In this document: one piece after another, positions 35,441 to 47,225 of the stretch
Layout: every line of letters starts with the position of its first letter
How positions within the stretch are numbered: the first letter of the stretch is position 1
Program-made: the position numbers and the translations under genes
DNA from: Euphorbia lathyris
Taxonomy: Eukaryota; Streptophyta; Magnoliopsida; Malpighiales; Euphorbiaceae
DNA length: 64,000 nucleotides
Direction of reading: 5' to 3'
NCBI RefSeq assembly: GCF_963576675.1
Contig: NC_088912.1
Location: forward strand, 12,609,001 to 12,673,000
Notes under the pieces: generated by a model
What the model was told of the DNA's origin: nothing
Databases searched by the model: none
Seen by the model: only the letters and a program-made list of their open reading frames with translations

Positions 35441-36930
35441 TTTGTGCTAAGTTATTTAACTAGCAGTGACAATGAGCTAAGACATATTAGAATATACATT
35501 TATCTGTTATTCATTTTGTATTCTTAATATAATCAGTTCTTTATCTATAGCCTAGAAGATAGGTTAGTTGTTACATGGTATCAGAGCCTAATCTATCTTC
35601 TTCCCTCCCTCAATCCGATCTCCCTTTTCTCTCTCTCCTCACTGCCGCCCACAAACCCTAATTCTGCCGCCGCCCACCATTACTGCCGCACAACCTAGCT
35701 GCCGCAACCCCAACTCACCACCAAATACAAACACACCGAACACCAAAAATTCCAACACAAATTCACCCAATGTCGATACACATATCACCACTCATCCCTC
35801 CCTCAACGTCTCTAATATTTCCACCTTCATCAAAATCACCCTGGATATTGAAAAGGGTCACTACCCAACCTGGGCCGCCTTGTTCAAACTCCATACTAAG
35901 GCTTTTCAGGTCTTAGACCACATCATTCCTACCTCCGATCCCGTTGATGATTCTCTTCAAAACACAAATCCTGAACTCTGGTCTCGAATTGATGTTGTAG
36001 TCCTCTAATGGATTTATAGCAAAATTTCAATTGATCTCTTCACACTGTTATTGAAGTTGATTCCTCCGCAGCCATAGCCTGGAACCGTCTACAGGACATA
36101 TTCTCAGACAATAAGCCCTCCCATGCTCTTTTCCTCCAACAAGAATTCTCCAAAACCAAACTGGACAATTTTTCTGATATCTCCTCTTACTGTCAGCACC
36201 TCAAATTGCTTTCTGATCAACTATCCAATGTCGATTGCCCTGTTACTAATGATCAGATTGTTCTTCAACTCATCTCGGGCCTAACCGATGCCTATGATAC
36301 AATTGGAACTCAGATTCGCCATGGGGACCCTCTTCCTCCCTTTCACAAAGCCAGGTCCATGTTAATTCTTGAAGAAACAGCCAAGTCCCGCAAAAATTCA
36401 CCGTCAACAGAACCAATTACACTGATAGCCTCCTCCGTCGACCCTGCTGTCGCACCATCGCATCAACATACGGCAAGGCCTGCGCATCACCGTGCACCCT
36501 CGTCGTACCGTCGGTAGACACGGCGGGCGCTATTACCGAGGCACCATTATCGCCCATCGCCGCCGTACCACTACCGTCCCGCTGTCCCTCCACTATGGGC
36601 ATACACCTACCCTTGGGCGACTCCTCCATGTCCATATCTTACATCCGACAGGCCATCATCTCAATTCGGAATTCTTAGACCTCGCCCTCAAATGCCGCAA
36701 GCACACCTCCACATGGAATCACCGTCATACATGCCCACTGATATTGCAGAAGCTATGCACACCATGACTATTGCACCACCCTCTGATCAATGGCACATGG
36801 ACACAGGAGCGACAGCTCACATGACAGCCAACAAAGGTACACTCACTTCTTATTTTAATTCGAGCCTTAATGAGAATATAATTGTTGGTAATGGTCATTG
36901 TATGCTTGTTTGTGGATCTGGTATGCCTGT
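35440..36930 (+). mobile_element. 5' end of a copia element: LTR end, primer site, gag, protease
   Basis: An LTR ends ...gttgttaca at 35575 and TGGTATCAGAGCC follows at 35576-35588. gag starts in one frame (about 35805: FIKITLDIEKGHYPTWAALF), meets a TAA near 36006, then shifts frame and continues at 36040-36515 (AWNRLQDIF, LISGLTDAYDTI). A glycine/arginine-rich tail and a protease motif DTGATAHM (about 36800) follow. Homology stops near 36930. Integrase, RT and the 3' LTR are absent. The gag style fits the Ale/Retrofit group. The LTR start is not resolved. Confidence 0.78.
35576..35588 (+). other. Primer-binding site, initiator Met tRNA
   Basis: TGGTATCAGAGCC directly after an LTR end ...TTACA. 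Confidence 0.85.
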
Positions 36931-36949
36931 TTATTGGTTCTATATCTTT

Positions 36950-37440
36950 GTAGGATGGAATCCCTACAGATACTTTGGGATGCCCTCCTGGACGGAATAC
37001 ATATAAATTAATGGGATGCTTGATGTTCAAAGTGGATTGACCCATTCTGTAGAAATTGGCTGACCGAGACTAGGAGGGAAACTTAGCACCAAACCCGGCT
37101 TTCTTTGCTAATTTTTAAATTCATGAATTTCAATTGAGTTTCTAATGTGGATTTTGCTCGAAATTTGAAAAGATTGACCCAAGAATCTACAAATAGGAAT
37201 CCATTACTCCTATCCTTAGATCTATTTCAAAAGCTGCTTTTGAACTTGGTGATTATTGTAGAATTATGGAGAGAGGAGATCGATGTTTGGGAACTTAATT
37301 GCAAAAAACCTTTTCAAATTCCTGCATGTTTTATTTCAATTATCGATCCATAGTGGTGAGCTGCATGAGTTCAACAGGTTCCACTTTTCCGAGTACTTTC
37401 TGACTTCATTTAACTCGCTGAAATCAAAATCTTAGTAAAA
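36950..37440 (+). pseudogene. Coding-like relic of unknown host gene, many stops
   Basis: One frame shows protein-like blocks (NLAPNPAFFANF, then ITPILRSISKAAFELGDYC, then after a shift NLFKFLHVLFQLSIHSGEL and FHFSEYFLTSFNSL) broken by at least six stops. No introns are apparent, so a processed pseudogene is possible. The family is not recognised. The reading continues across 37369, where the large direct duplication begins, so this copy holds the older junction. Confidence 0.35.
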
Positions 37441-38795
37441 GCAATTGAAGGAAAATTCTATATATGCAGAATTTAATGCATATTTATACCTTCAAACTAG
37501 TTTATTTTAAAATAAATTCATATTTGTTATTCTAGTCTTTGGTTAAATTTTTTAATTTATATATATTAATTAATCATATAAAGAATATACCATTACTTTA
37601 GTTATTGTTTTTGTCCAAGTAAAAAAATCAAATATGTTAAATTTGTTCAAAAAATCTTTTAAATAATGTTTTTTTTATGGAATTTAAAATATTGTTTTAG
37701 TAATAGTCAAATTAAAAGAATGAGTCATTTTGATAAGCACATAGTATGCTGCCACTATGTTTTATAAGTTTGACAAATGAAGGTAACGTGTCACTTTCCT
37801 CTTATTTGATAGCAAACGACTTACACCTACAAATTCAAGACATTGATATCTCAAATTTGTATCTACCGGATTTAGGGGTTTTGAGGGGCGGCTTTTTGTT
37901 AAGTCACATGTCTTCTTGGTAGGTTCATTTGAAGTAGTCTTTGCTGTTAACAATAAGTTCCTAGAAAATAGAAATAAGTTAGAGTTTGATTCTATCTGTT
38001 TTGGTCTTTCCTATAATCACGTTTCCTGTAAATGTGGGATACGTTAGTTTCTCTTTTTGGATTTCTGTTCATTGTAAAGCTATTTAAAGCTTCCTCAGTT
38101 TACATTCTAAATAACAAATACTCTTTGCATTGTGTTGCAATTTGTCTATTCTGTTCAATATTTATCATTTGGTATCAGAGCCTGAACAGGCCTGATTGAG
38201 AGAGAAGAGTGTGAGAGAAACACGAGAGAAGAGTGTGAAGAGATGGCAGAAAGCAACAATAATAATGGTTTTGTGCAACCAGCTATCCCAAAATTTGATG
38301 GCTTCCATGAACATTGGGCAAAATTGATGGAGAATTTCCTTCGAGCAAAGGAATTCTGGAGCCTAGTAGAAGACGGAATAACAGAGATTCCAGCAGGAAG
38401 AGAGCCATCAGAAGCAGAGACTAAAGTTATTGAAGAACAGCAATTGAAAGATAAGAAGGTGAAGAATTATCTCTCTCAAGCCATTGACAGAGAAATTATG
38501 GAAACCATTCTGAACGATGATACATCCAAGCAGATTTGGGACTCGATGAAGCAGAAATTTAAAGGGTCAACAAGGGTTAAAATAGCACAACTTCAAACCC
38601 TAAAAACTGAATTCGAAATTCTGAAGATGAAAGAAGGGGAAAGTGTCAATGCCTATTTTGGAAGAACACTCTCAATTGCCAAGAGGATGAAATCATGTGG
38701 TGAAAGTGTCAAAGAAGCTGATATCACAGGAAAGATTCTTCGATCCTTAGTTCCAAAATTCAACTACGTGGTATGTTCAATTGAAGAATCAAATA
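37369..38795 (+). repeat. Direct duplication, copy 1 (~1.43 kb)
   Basis: It matches 41582-43008 throughout at roughly 96-97 percent by eye, including 528 bp of flank, the LTR and most of gag. The shared flank up to the insertion point (ctttt|TGTTAAG) shows that the duplication followed the retrotransposon insertion. Confidence 0.92.
37897..38167 (+). repeat. Copia LTR, copy in duplicated segment
   Basis: 271 bp, TGTTAAGTCAC...ATTTATCA, followed by tt and the primer site TGGTATCAGAGCC (38170-38182). About ten differences from the LTR at 42110. Confidence 0.9.
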
Positions 38796-38821
38796 GTATG
38801 AAACTAACCATTACCAAGTAA
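38243..38821 (+). pseudogene. Truncated copia gag
   Basis: Starts MAESNNNNGF and encodes a UBN2-type gag (IWDSMKQKFKGSTRVK, LKTEFEILKMKEGESVNAYF). It is colinear with 42456-43004 until 38795 and then runs into unrelated sequence for nine codons before a stop. The frame is open with no internal stop, so a truncated gag of 192 residues could be made. The zinc knuckle is absent. Confidence 0.85.
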
Positions 38822-39616
38822 GTTATATATTTTTTTAATTTTAATAAAAAAATTTATTGGTTGAGAGATAATAAGTTATGGTCTTGAAATTTATTTTTTA
38901 CATTTACAACTATTAATAAGTTTTTTTATATAAAGGAGTCGGCACTATTGGGGCTATTCTCATACTAGTGACTTGGTAAACTTTTTTAGTCATGCTCTGT
39001 CTTATAACCGTTTTGTGATTTGATTAGGATTGGGTAATACCGTATACTCGCGGGTATATCACCCGTTCCCATCCATAGTCTTAATAATAATATCCTTACA
39101 TTGAGTTAAGGGTCAAAACGTCCCTATAGTTGGCAGCCAGAATTGATTTGGTCAAAATTAAAACATAGACATCAACTCAACCCTCATATTTTTAAATTTC
39201 AACCAATTGAATAGGATTAAATCAGTTTGAATACCAAAAAATTTAAAAAATCTGGCTCACTTTGTTAAAATTTGTTAATTTAAGGATTGAATTGATACCT
39301 AAACTTAAATTTGCACTAAATTAACCCTCATCCCAAGTTTAACCAATTTGATTCTCAATTCTCCTTACATTTAATATTTGTTTGTTTTTTTATAAATACA
39401 TTTGATATTTGTTGAAATATTGACTAATAAGATAAGTACAGTAGGGTTTATATAATTCCTTTTATCTTCACATAGGTTTAATTGTACTTTTTTTAATACC
39501 CTCTAAAACCCAACTTGCAAAATACCCCAGTCCGATAACTTTTATTTGCTTAGTTATTCTAATTTGTAAGTTTTGTAGATAATCCAAATTATTTCAAGCC
39601 GTCTGTTTATCGCAAT
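38822..39616. other. Spacer with a MITE end
   Basis: 39025-39080 (gattaggattgggtaatacc ... cccatccatag) matches the right end of the MITE at 52590-53113. No left partner was identified. No gene was seen. Confidence 0.4.
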
Positions 39617-39640
39617 ATATATATATATATATATATATAT
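39617..39640. repeat. (TA)n microsatellite
   Basis: Uninterrupted TA units directly bordering the foldback element. A similar tract (41415-41432) borders its other end. Confidence 0.9.
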
Positions 39641-40099
39641 GGGAGGGATCAAGTGAGAACCCTCCCCTAAGTGAGAACTCACCTTAGGTGAGAACCACCC
39701 AAAACTACGTAGTTTTGAGTAGGAAAATTAAGAAAAAATGTTGCTGCTTATTAGGGGTTTCAAACCTACGACCTATTCATCTACACTCCATATTGTTTAT
39801 CACTGAGCCAATTGCTCTTTTTGTATATTATTTCGCGTGCTGATTAATATACCATCTCCCTTTTAGCTTCTATTGTTTTTTTTTTGTTTAATATTTGACA
39901 CATGCACTTATTAATATCGATTAAATATGCATAATAATGAATTATTAATAGAAAAAAGGAAATGTGCATAATAATGAATTATTAATAGAAAAAAAGAGAA
40001 ATGTGCATAATAATGAATTATTAATAAAAAAAATCTAAGAACATGCTCTAATTTCTTATTTATTTAATTCCTTTATATTTTTGTAATTTATGTTACATA

Positions 40100-41020
40100 A
40101 GAAAATATATTTTTTAAAACATACGTTAGGACATATATTTTAACTTTTAAAACACGAACTATGAAGTTTAGAACGTACGACATATTTTTTAGAACATACG
40201 TTATGTTTTTTAGAACATGTGTTATGTTTTTTCGAACATGAGTTATAAATTATATTATAGAACAAATGAAAAAACGATCCAGATATCTACTGATTTTTTA
40301 GAACATTATACTTAATTTTTAGAACACAAACTATATATTTTTTAAAACATACGTTATAACATATATTTTAACTTTTAAAACACGAACTATGAAGTTAGAA
40401 CGTACGACATATTTTTTAGAACATACGTTACGTTTTTTAGAACACGTGTTATGTTTTTTCGAACATGAGTTATAAATTATATTATAGAACAAGTGAAAAA
40501 ACGATCGAAATATCTACTGATTTTTTTAGAACATTATACTTAATTTTTGGAACACAAACTATATATTTTTTAAAACAAACGTTAGAACATATATTTTAAC
40601 TTTTAAAACACGAACTATGAAGTTTAGAACGTACGACATTTTTTAGAACATACGTTATGTTTTTTAGAACATACGTTATGTTTTTTAGAACACGTGTTAT
40701 GTTTTTTCGAACATGAGTTATAAATTATATTATAGAACAAATGAAAAAACGATCGAGATATCTACTGATTTTTTTAGAACATTATACTTAATTTTTGGTA
40801 CACAAAATATAAACTTTAGAACATGCGTTATGTTTTTTAGAACATACATTATGTTATTTAGAATATGAGTGTTATAAATTATATTATAGAACAAATGTAA
40901 AAATGGTCCATATATTTACTATTTTTTTAAACATTATACTTAATTTTTAGAACACAAATTATAAAGTTTAGAATATATGTAACAATATTTAGAACATCGT
41001 CCTTAACATTTTAAAATATA
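40100..41020. repeat. Tandem array, ~227-248 bp unit, about 3.5 copies
   Basis: The landmark cgaacatgagttataaatta occurs at 40233, 40460 and 40708, with a decayed fourth near 40862. Units are rich in tttttagaacat phrases. The array fills the centre of the foldback element. Confidence 0.8.
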
Positions 41021-41247
41021 AATTACAAAAATATAGAGGAATTAAATAAATAAGAAATTAGAGCATGTTTTTGCATTTTTTTTCTATTAATAATTCATTA
41101 TTATGCATATTTATTTTTTTATTAATAATTTATTATTATGCACATTTAATTGATATAATAAGTGCATGCATCAAATATTAAACAATGGAAGCTAAAAGGG
41201 TCATAATATATTAATCAGCGCGACACATAATACACAAGAAAGACAAT

Positions 41248-41301
41248 TGGCTCAGTGGTAAGTAGTGTGGAGTATAGATGCAAGGTCCTAGGTTCGATCC
41301 C
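41248..41301 (+). ncRNA. tRNA-like pol III promoter signals in foldback arm
   Basis: tggctcagtggt at 41248-41259 fits the A-box consensus and ggttcgatccc at 41291-41301 fits the B box, at tRNA-like spacing. A decayed inverted copy is in the other arm (39754-39810). No clean acceptor stem was found, so this is a tRNA-derived segment and not a functional tRNA gene. Confidence 0.5.
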
Positions 41302-42109
41302 CTAGATAGCAGTGTTTTTTTTTAAATTTCCTTACCCAAAACTACGTAGTTTTGGGTGGTTCTCACCTAAGGTGAGTTCTCACCTAGGAAAGGGTTGTCA
41401 CAAGAGCCCTCTCCTATATATATATATATATAATAATAATTTTCCTTCAACAGTGTTATCAATTTTTTTGCTAACATGGAAAATAATGTTACAATTTTAT
41501 GATAAAAATAATTATATAATCCTTAAAATATGGGTAAATTTCATCAAAGGTTTATAATGTTTATAATGTTACAATTTTAATGTTCAACAGGTTCCACTTT
41601 TCCGAGTACTTTCTGACTTCATTTAACTCGCTGAAATCAAAATCTTGGTAAAAGCAATTGAAGGAAAATTTTATATATGCAGAATTTAATGCATATTTAT
41701 ACCTTCAAACTAGTTTATTTTAAAATAAATTCATATTTGTTATTATAGTCTTTGGTTAAATTTTTTAATTTATATATATTAATTAATCATATAAAGAATA
41801 TATCATTATTTTAGTTATTGTTTTTGTCCAAGTAAAAAAAATCGAATAGATTAAATTTGTACAAAAAATCTTTTAAATAATGTTTTTTTATGGAATTTAA
41901 AATATTGTTTTAGTAATAGTTAAATTAAAAGAATGAGTCATTTTGATAAGCACATACTATGCTGCCACTACGTTTTATAAGTTTGACACATGAAGGTAAC
42001 GTGTCACTTTCCTCTTATTTGATAGCAAACGGCTTACACCTACAAATTCAAGACATTGATATCTCAAATTTGTATCGACCGGATTTAGGGGTTTTGAGGG
42101 GCGGCTTTT

Positions 42110-42380
42110 TGTTAAGTCACGTGTCTTCTTGTTAGGTTTCTTTGAAGTAGTCTTTGCTGTTAACAATAAGTTCCTAGAAGATAGGAATAAGTTAGAGTTT
42201 GATTCTATCTGTTTTGGTCTTTCCTATAATTACGTTTCCTGTATATGTGGGATACGTTAGTTTCTCTTTTTGGATTTCTCTTCATTGTAAAGCTATTTAA
42301 AGCTTCCTCAGTTTACATTCTAAATAACAAATACTCTTTGCATTGTGTTGCAATTTGTCTATTGTGTTCAATATTTATCA
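42110..42380 (+). repeat. 5' LTR
   Basis: TGTTAAGTCACG...ATTTATCA. Two bases then separate it from TGGTATCAGAGCC. Confidence 0.93.
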
Positions 42381-42382
42381 TT

Positions 42383-42395
42383 TGGTATCAGAGCC
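42383..42395 (+). other. Primer-binding site, initiator Met tRNA
   Basis: TGGTATCAGAGCC, two bases after the LTR. Confidence 0.92.
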
Positions 42396-42455
42396 TGAAC
42401 AGGCCTGATTGAGAGAGAAGAGTGTGAGAGAAACACGAGAGAATAGTGTGAAGAG

Positions 42456-45400
42456 ATGGCAGAAAGCAACAATAATAATTGTTTTGTGCAACCAGCTATC
42501 CCAAAATTTGATGGCTTCCATGAACATTGGGCAAAATTGATGGAGAATTTCCTTCGAGCAAAGGAATTCTGGAGCCTAGTAGAAGACAGAATAACAGAGA
42601 TTCCAACAGGAAGAGAGCCATCAGAAGCAGAGACTAAAGTTATTGCAGAACAACAATTGAAAGATAATAAGGTGAAGAATTATCTCTATCAAGCCATTGA
42701 CAGAGAAATTATGGAAACCATTCTGAACGATGATACATCCAAGCAGATTTGGGACTCGATGAAGCAGAAATTTAAAGGGTCAACAAGGGTTAAAAGAGCA
42801 CAACTTCAAACCCTAAAAACTGAATTCGAAATTCTGAAGATGAAAGAAGGGGAAAGTGTCAATGCCTATTTTGGAAGAACACTCTCAATTGCCAAGAGGA
42901 TGAAATCATGTGGTGAAAGTCTCAAAGAAGCTGATATCACAGGAAAGATTCTTCGATCCTTAGTTCCAAAATTCAACTATGTGGTATGTTCAATTCAAGA
43001 ATGAAATAATGTTGATGTTTTAACTGTGGATGAACTCTAAAGCAGCCTTTTAATTCACGAACAAAGGATGAAAGGATCTGTAGAAGAAGATCAAGTATTG
43101 AAAGTTACACATGAAGATCGAAGTGGACGAGGCAGAGGCACGTTTAGAGGTCGAGGAAGAGGCAGAGGCGGATCATTCTTTGACAAATCTGCTATTGAAT
43201 GCTATAAATGTCACAATTTGGGACATTTTCAGTATGAATGTCAAAATTCAGAGAAACGGGCTCACTATGCCAAGATCGATGATGAAGATGAGATGTTGTT
43301 AATGGCACAAGTTGATCTCAAACAAGACAAAAGGAAAGGGATCTGGTTTCTTGATTCTGGATGTTCGAACCACATGTCAGGAAACAAAGAGTGGTTCACA
43401 CGACTTGATGAAGTTTTTAAGCATTCTGTTAAATTTGGAATGATTCCAAGCTGATGGTGATGGGGAAAGGGAGTATCAAGCTCGAAGTTGGAGGCCAAAT
43501 CCAAATTGTGAGTGATGTTTTTTATGTACCTGAATTGCGTAATAACCTGCTGAGTATAGGTCAATTACAAGAATGAGGAATCACCATTCTTATCAAACAT
43601 GGAGTGTGCAAGTTATGTCATCCGACCCGTTGTGTTATTATGAAAAGTGAAATGACAGCAAACAAAATGTTTGTAGTTATTGCAAACATTCTCATGAAAT
43701 CACCTTCTTGCTTTAATGCACAAATTGAAAAATCGAGTGAAATTTGGCATCAAAGATCTAGCATTGCTGCACAACAAAGAGATGGTTCGAGGGCTACCAA
43801 ACATCAAAACCCCAACAAAAAAATGTACAAGTTGCATGATGGGAAAACAACACAGAGTAGCCATTTCAAAGAAGAGTAGTTGGAGAGCCATAAAGAAATT
43901 ACAGCTCATACACTCAGACATTTGTGGTCCTATTTCGCCTGCCTCCTACAGTCAAAAGAGGTACATATTAACATTCATAGATGACTTTAGTCGAAAGATG
44001 TGGGTTTATTTTCTGAACGAAAAAGAGTGAAGCTTTTGTGACTTTCAAAAATTTCAAAATAATGGTGGAGAAAGAGTGTGGTCTATCAATGTGCAACTTA
44101 AGAACATATAGAGGAGGAGAATTCAACTCCAAAGAATTTTCAGAATTTTGCAAAACACAAGGCATAAGAAGACAGCTTACTACAGCGTATACGCCTCAGC
44201 AAAATGGAGTTGCGGAGCGTAAAAACTGTACAATCCTCAATATGGTGAGATGCTTGCTTGAAGAAAAACAAATGCCCAAAATGCTTTGGCCAGATGCTAC
44301 AAAGTGGACATGTCACATTCTCAATCGGAGTCCCGTTGCCTCTGTGAAAAATAAAACTCCAGAGGAATGTTGGAGCGATTTGAAACCTAACATTGAATAT
44401 TTAAGGGTCTTTGGCTGCATTGAAAATGTACATGTACTTGATGCTAAGAGATTGAAGTTAGACGCAAAAAGTCAGAAATTAGTCCTGATCGGCTACAGTG
44501 TGGAGTCCAAAGGATATAAGCTGATTAATCCTTTCACAAAGAAAGTAACCATCAGTAGAGATGTCATCTTTGAAGAAGATGAAAGATGGGATTGGGAAAA
44601 AACAAAAGAGGAGACTACTGATGTACTTGATTGGGGAGAAGAATATGAAGAAGCCCACAATCAAGGAGATGAAAGTGAAGAATAAGCAGATTTAGATGAA
44701 GAAAATACAGCAGATGTGGATGAACATCACCTCCAATGACGTAAAAAATTCAAGCTCCAACAGTGATGTTCCAAATTCAGCAAGTTCCAGCTCTAACTCA
44801 CTAAATTCCAGCCCTAATAATACCTCTAATTCATCTTTCTCAATCAGAGAACGAAGAGCTCCTGCCTACTTAGAAGATTACACAAGTGGAGAAGGATTCT
44901 CTGAAGATGAGGTACAAAACTTTGCTCTATGTATATCTGCTGATCCCATTTTCTATGAACAAGCAGCAAAATTGAAGAAATGGAGGGATGCAATGGATCT
45001 TGAAATCGAAGCAATAAAGAAAAATCAAACTTGGGAACTTGTAAAGGCTCATTTGGAAGTGAAGGTGATAGGTGTCAAGTGGGTGTATCGAACCAAGCTG
45101 AACGAAAATGGAGAGATTGACAAAAGTAAAGCACGCCTCGTGGCCAAAGGGTATGCTCAAGAAAAGGGAATTGACGACAATGAGGTCTTTGCACCAGTAG
45201 CACGATAGGATATTATTCGCATGGTAATTGCAGTAGCAGCAAAAAATGGTTGGAAGTTGTTTCAACTAGACGTTAAAAGCGCATTTCTGCACGGAGAACT
45301 CAAAGAAGACGTCTACGTTGCTCAGCCACAAGGCTATGAAGTTAAGGGAGAGGAGAACAAAGTATACAAACTAAACAAAGCTCTTTATGGCTTAAAGCAA

Positions 45401-46476
45401 GCTCCAAGGGCGTGGTTTAGTAGAATTGAAGGATACTTCGTCAAAGAAGGGTTCGAAAGAAGCTGCTGTGATCCTACCTTTTAAAACAGGAGAACAACAA
45501 GATTCTAATTATAAGTCTCTATGTTGATGATCTTGTTTTTACAGGCAATGATTTGATTATGATACAAAATTTCAAAAACTCTATGAAGAATGAGTTCGAG
45601 ATGACTGATCTAGGAGAAATCAAGTATTTCTTGGGAGTGGAAGTTCATCAAGGAGTAAATGGCATTTTCATCAGCTAGAAGAAATATGCCAGTGAAATGC
45701 TTGAAAAATTCGGGATGAAAAGGTGCAATGGAGTCAGAAATCCAATTGTTCCAGGAAACAAACTATCAAAGGAGGAGGAAGGCACTCAAGTAAATGGAAC
45801 CTTATTCAAGCAGATCGTTGGAAGCTTGCTATATATGACTGTCACAAGACCAGATTTGATGTACAGTGTATGTCTTATAAGCAGATTTATGTCAAAACCA
45901 ATGGAAATACATATGTTAGCAACTAAGAGAATCTTGAGATACATTCAAAGTACTGCTGATTTTGGCATTGTTTACAAACGAGGCTGCACAACTGAGTTAA
46001 TGGCATCTACAGACAGTGATTATGCTGGTGATATAGATGATCGAAAGAGTACATCAGGGTATGTGTTCGTATTAAGTGGAGGAGCTGTAGCTTGGGCATC
46101 AAAGAAGCAACCTGTAGTGAGTTTGTCAACTACAGAGGCAGAATATATCGCTGCTGCCTCATGTGCGTGTCAATGTGTCTGGATGCAGAGAATTCTGAAA
46201 CAAATTGAAGGTACAAAAATTGACTATGTGAAGGTTCTCTGTGACAATTCTTCTACTATTAAACTTGCAAAGAATCCGATACTTCATGGGAGAAGCAAAC
46301 ATATTGATGTAAGATTTCATTTCTTAAGAAATCTTGTAAATGATGGGTCAATTAAAATGGAATATTGTGGCACGAATGAGCAAGTTGCAGATATCATGAC
46401 AAAACCTTTAAAGCTTGATCAATTTGAGAAGCTTAGAGAAGCACTTGGTGTTCGAAGCAGCTTGGGTATAAACTAA
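42456..46476 (+). pseudogene. Copia gag-pol, at least nine lesions
   Basis: gag (42456-43004) stops at TGA and the frame has a second stop (TAA) before the zinc-knuckle part. 43068-43454 holds CYKCHNLGHFQYEC and the protease motif LDSGCSNHM. A frameshift near 43440, an in-frame stop near 43575 and another shift precede the integrase. Integrase (44038-44685) reads RTYRGGEF where the catalytic Asp of DRGGEF is expected, so it would be inactive even if translated. RT (44696-45484) has a TAG at 45206, then a shift. YVDD (about 45520) and a TAG near 45675 follow. RNase H (45697-46476) is open and ends ADIMTKPLK. Confidence 0.92.
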
Positions 46477-46497
46477 CTTGTTGTAAGCAAGTTTAGT

Positions 46498-46511
46498 TTA
46501 GGGGAGAGTTT
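46498..46511 (+). other. Polypurine tract
   Basis: AGGGGAGAG plus TTT immediately before the 3' LTR. Confidence 0.75.
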
Positions 46512-46782
46512 TGTTAAGTCACGTGTCTTCTTGTTAGATTTCTTTGAAGTAGTCTTTGCTGTTAACAATAAGCTCCTAGAAAATAGGAATAAGTTAGAGT
46601 TTGATTCTATCTGTTTTGGTCTTTCCTGTAATCATGTTTCCTGTATATGTGGGATATGTTAGTTTCTCTTTTTGGATTTCTGTTCATTGTAAAGCTATTT
46701 AAAGCTTCCTCAGTTTACATTCTAAATAACAAATACTTTTTGCATTGTGTTGCAATTTGTCTATTGTGTTCAATATTTATCA
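46512..46782 (+). repeat. 3' LTR
   Basis: 271 bp, same ends as the 5' LTR, followed by the duplication ctttt. Confidence 0.93.
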
Positions 46783-46852
46783 CTTTTCTCGCCTGGGAAC
46801 AACGAAGCATGGATCGATGGTAAATACATTGATATCTCAAGATGGAAAATGA

Positions 46853-47225
46853 CACTACAAAAAATCACCACTTGCGCCACGATTAAAATCGTGGCACTAG
46901 TGTAATATTTCTGTGGCTATACTATTTAGCCACGGAAATTCAAACTAGATACTCTTGTGGCACAAGTGAGCGTGGCTAGGTAGTTGCCACGGAAAAATAA
47001 TAGTTGTGGCATAAATTGATTTTTATGCCATAGAAAAATCCGTGGCTAGTCATATCCTTTTGCCACAAGCCAAATCGTGGTAAAAATAAAATACCCATGG
47101 CAAGATATAGCGACCCGTGGCAATCAACCCACCTAGCCACAAGCATAATCGTGGTAAAAATATAACAGTTTTTGCTAGGAACATTAGTTAGCCACGAGCA
47201 TAACCGTGGCAAAAACAAATCATGG
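46853..47225 (+). mobile_element. CACTA (En/Spm) left end with subterminal repeats
   Basis: The terminus CACTACAAAAAATC is followed by about 18 copies of GCCACGG/CGTGGC-type motifs in both orientations, the hallmark of CACTA subterminal regions. A terminus of opposite polarity (TTGTAGTG, 49462-49469) could close a 2.6-kb element, but the 3-bp flanks (tga, cta) do not match. A second CACTACAAAG at 48660 offers an alternative start for the right part. No transposase is present. Confidence 0.6.

Larger units (their letters stand above)
39641..41414. mobile_element. Foldback-type element, 1.77 kb, ~400-bp arms
   Basis: The ends gggagggatcaagtgagaac and, reversed, ggagagggctcttgtgacaa lead into arms that match for about 400 bp (caccttaggtgagaaccacc, aaaactacgtagttttg, gagccaattg, gctgattaatat, acatgctctaatttcttatt). 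The centre is a tandem array. TA repeats lie on both sides. There is no transposase. The end sequence and the aaaactacgtNgtttt palindrome relate it to the element at 26655-28175. Confidence 0.82.
41582..43008 (+). repeat. Direct duplication, copy 2 (~1.43 kb)
   Basis: Partner of 37369-38795. It begins abruptly 168 bp after the foldback element, inside what reads as coding relic in copy 1, and continues into the full copia element. Confidence 0.92.
42105..46787 (+). mobile_element. Ty1/copia element, full length, plus strand
   Basis: Target duplication ctttt at 42105-42109 and 46783-46787. LTRs are 42110-42380 and 46512-46782 (271 bp each, nine differences counted, about 3.3 percent). The primer site is 42383-42395 and the polypurine tract is near 46498-46511. 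The internal region holds gag, protease, integrase, RT and RNase H in copia order, with many inactivating changes. LTR divergence puts the insertion well before that of the 2.7-kb element. Confidence 0.95.

Noticed and set aside
37762..37953. 63-codon minus-strand frame also present at 41975-42166
   Set aside because: It recurs only because the DNA is duplicated. It overlaps the LTR start and has no coding character.
41248..41301. A functional tRNA gene
   Set aside because: A and B boxes are present, but no acceptor stem or convincing anticodon arm could be formed.
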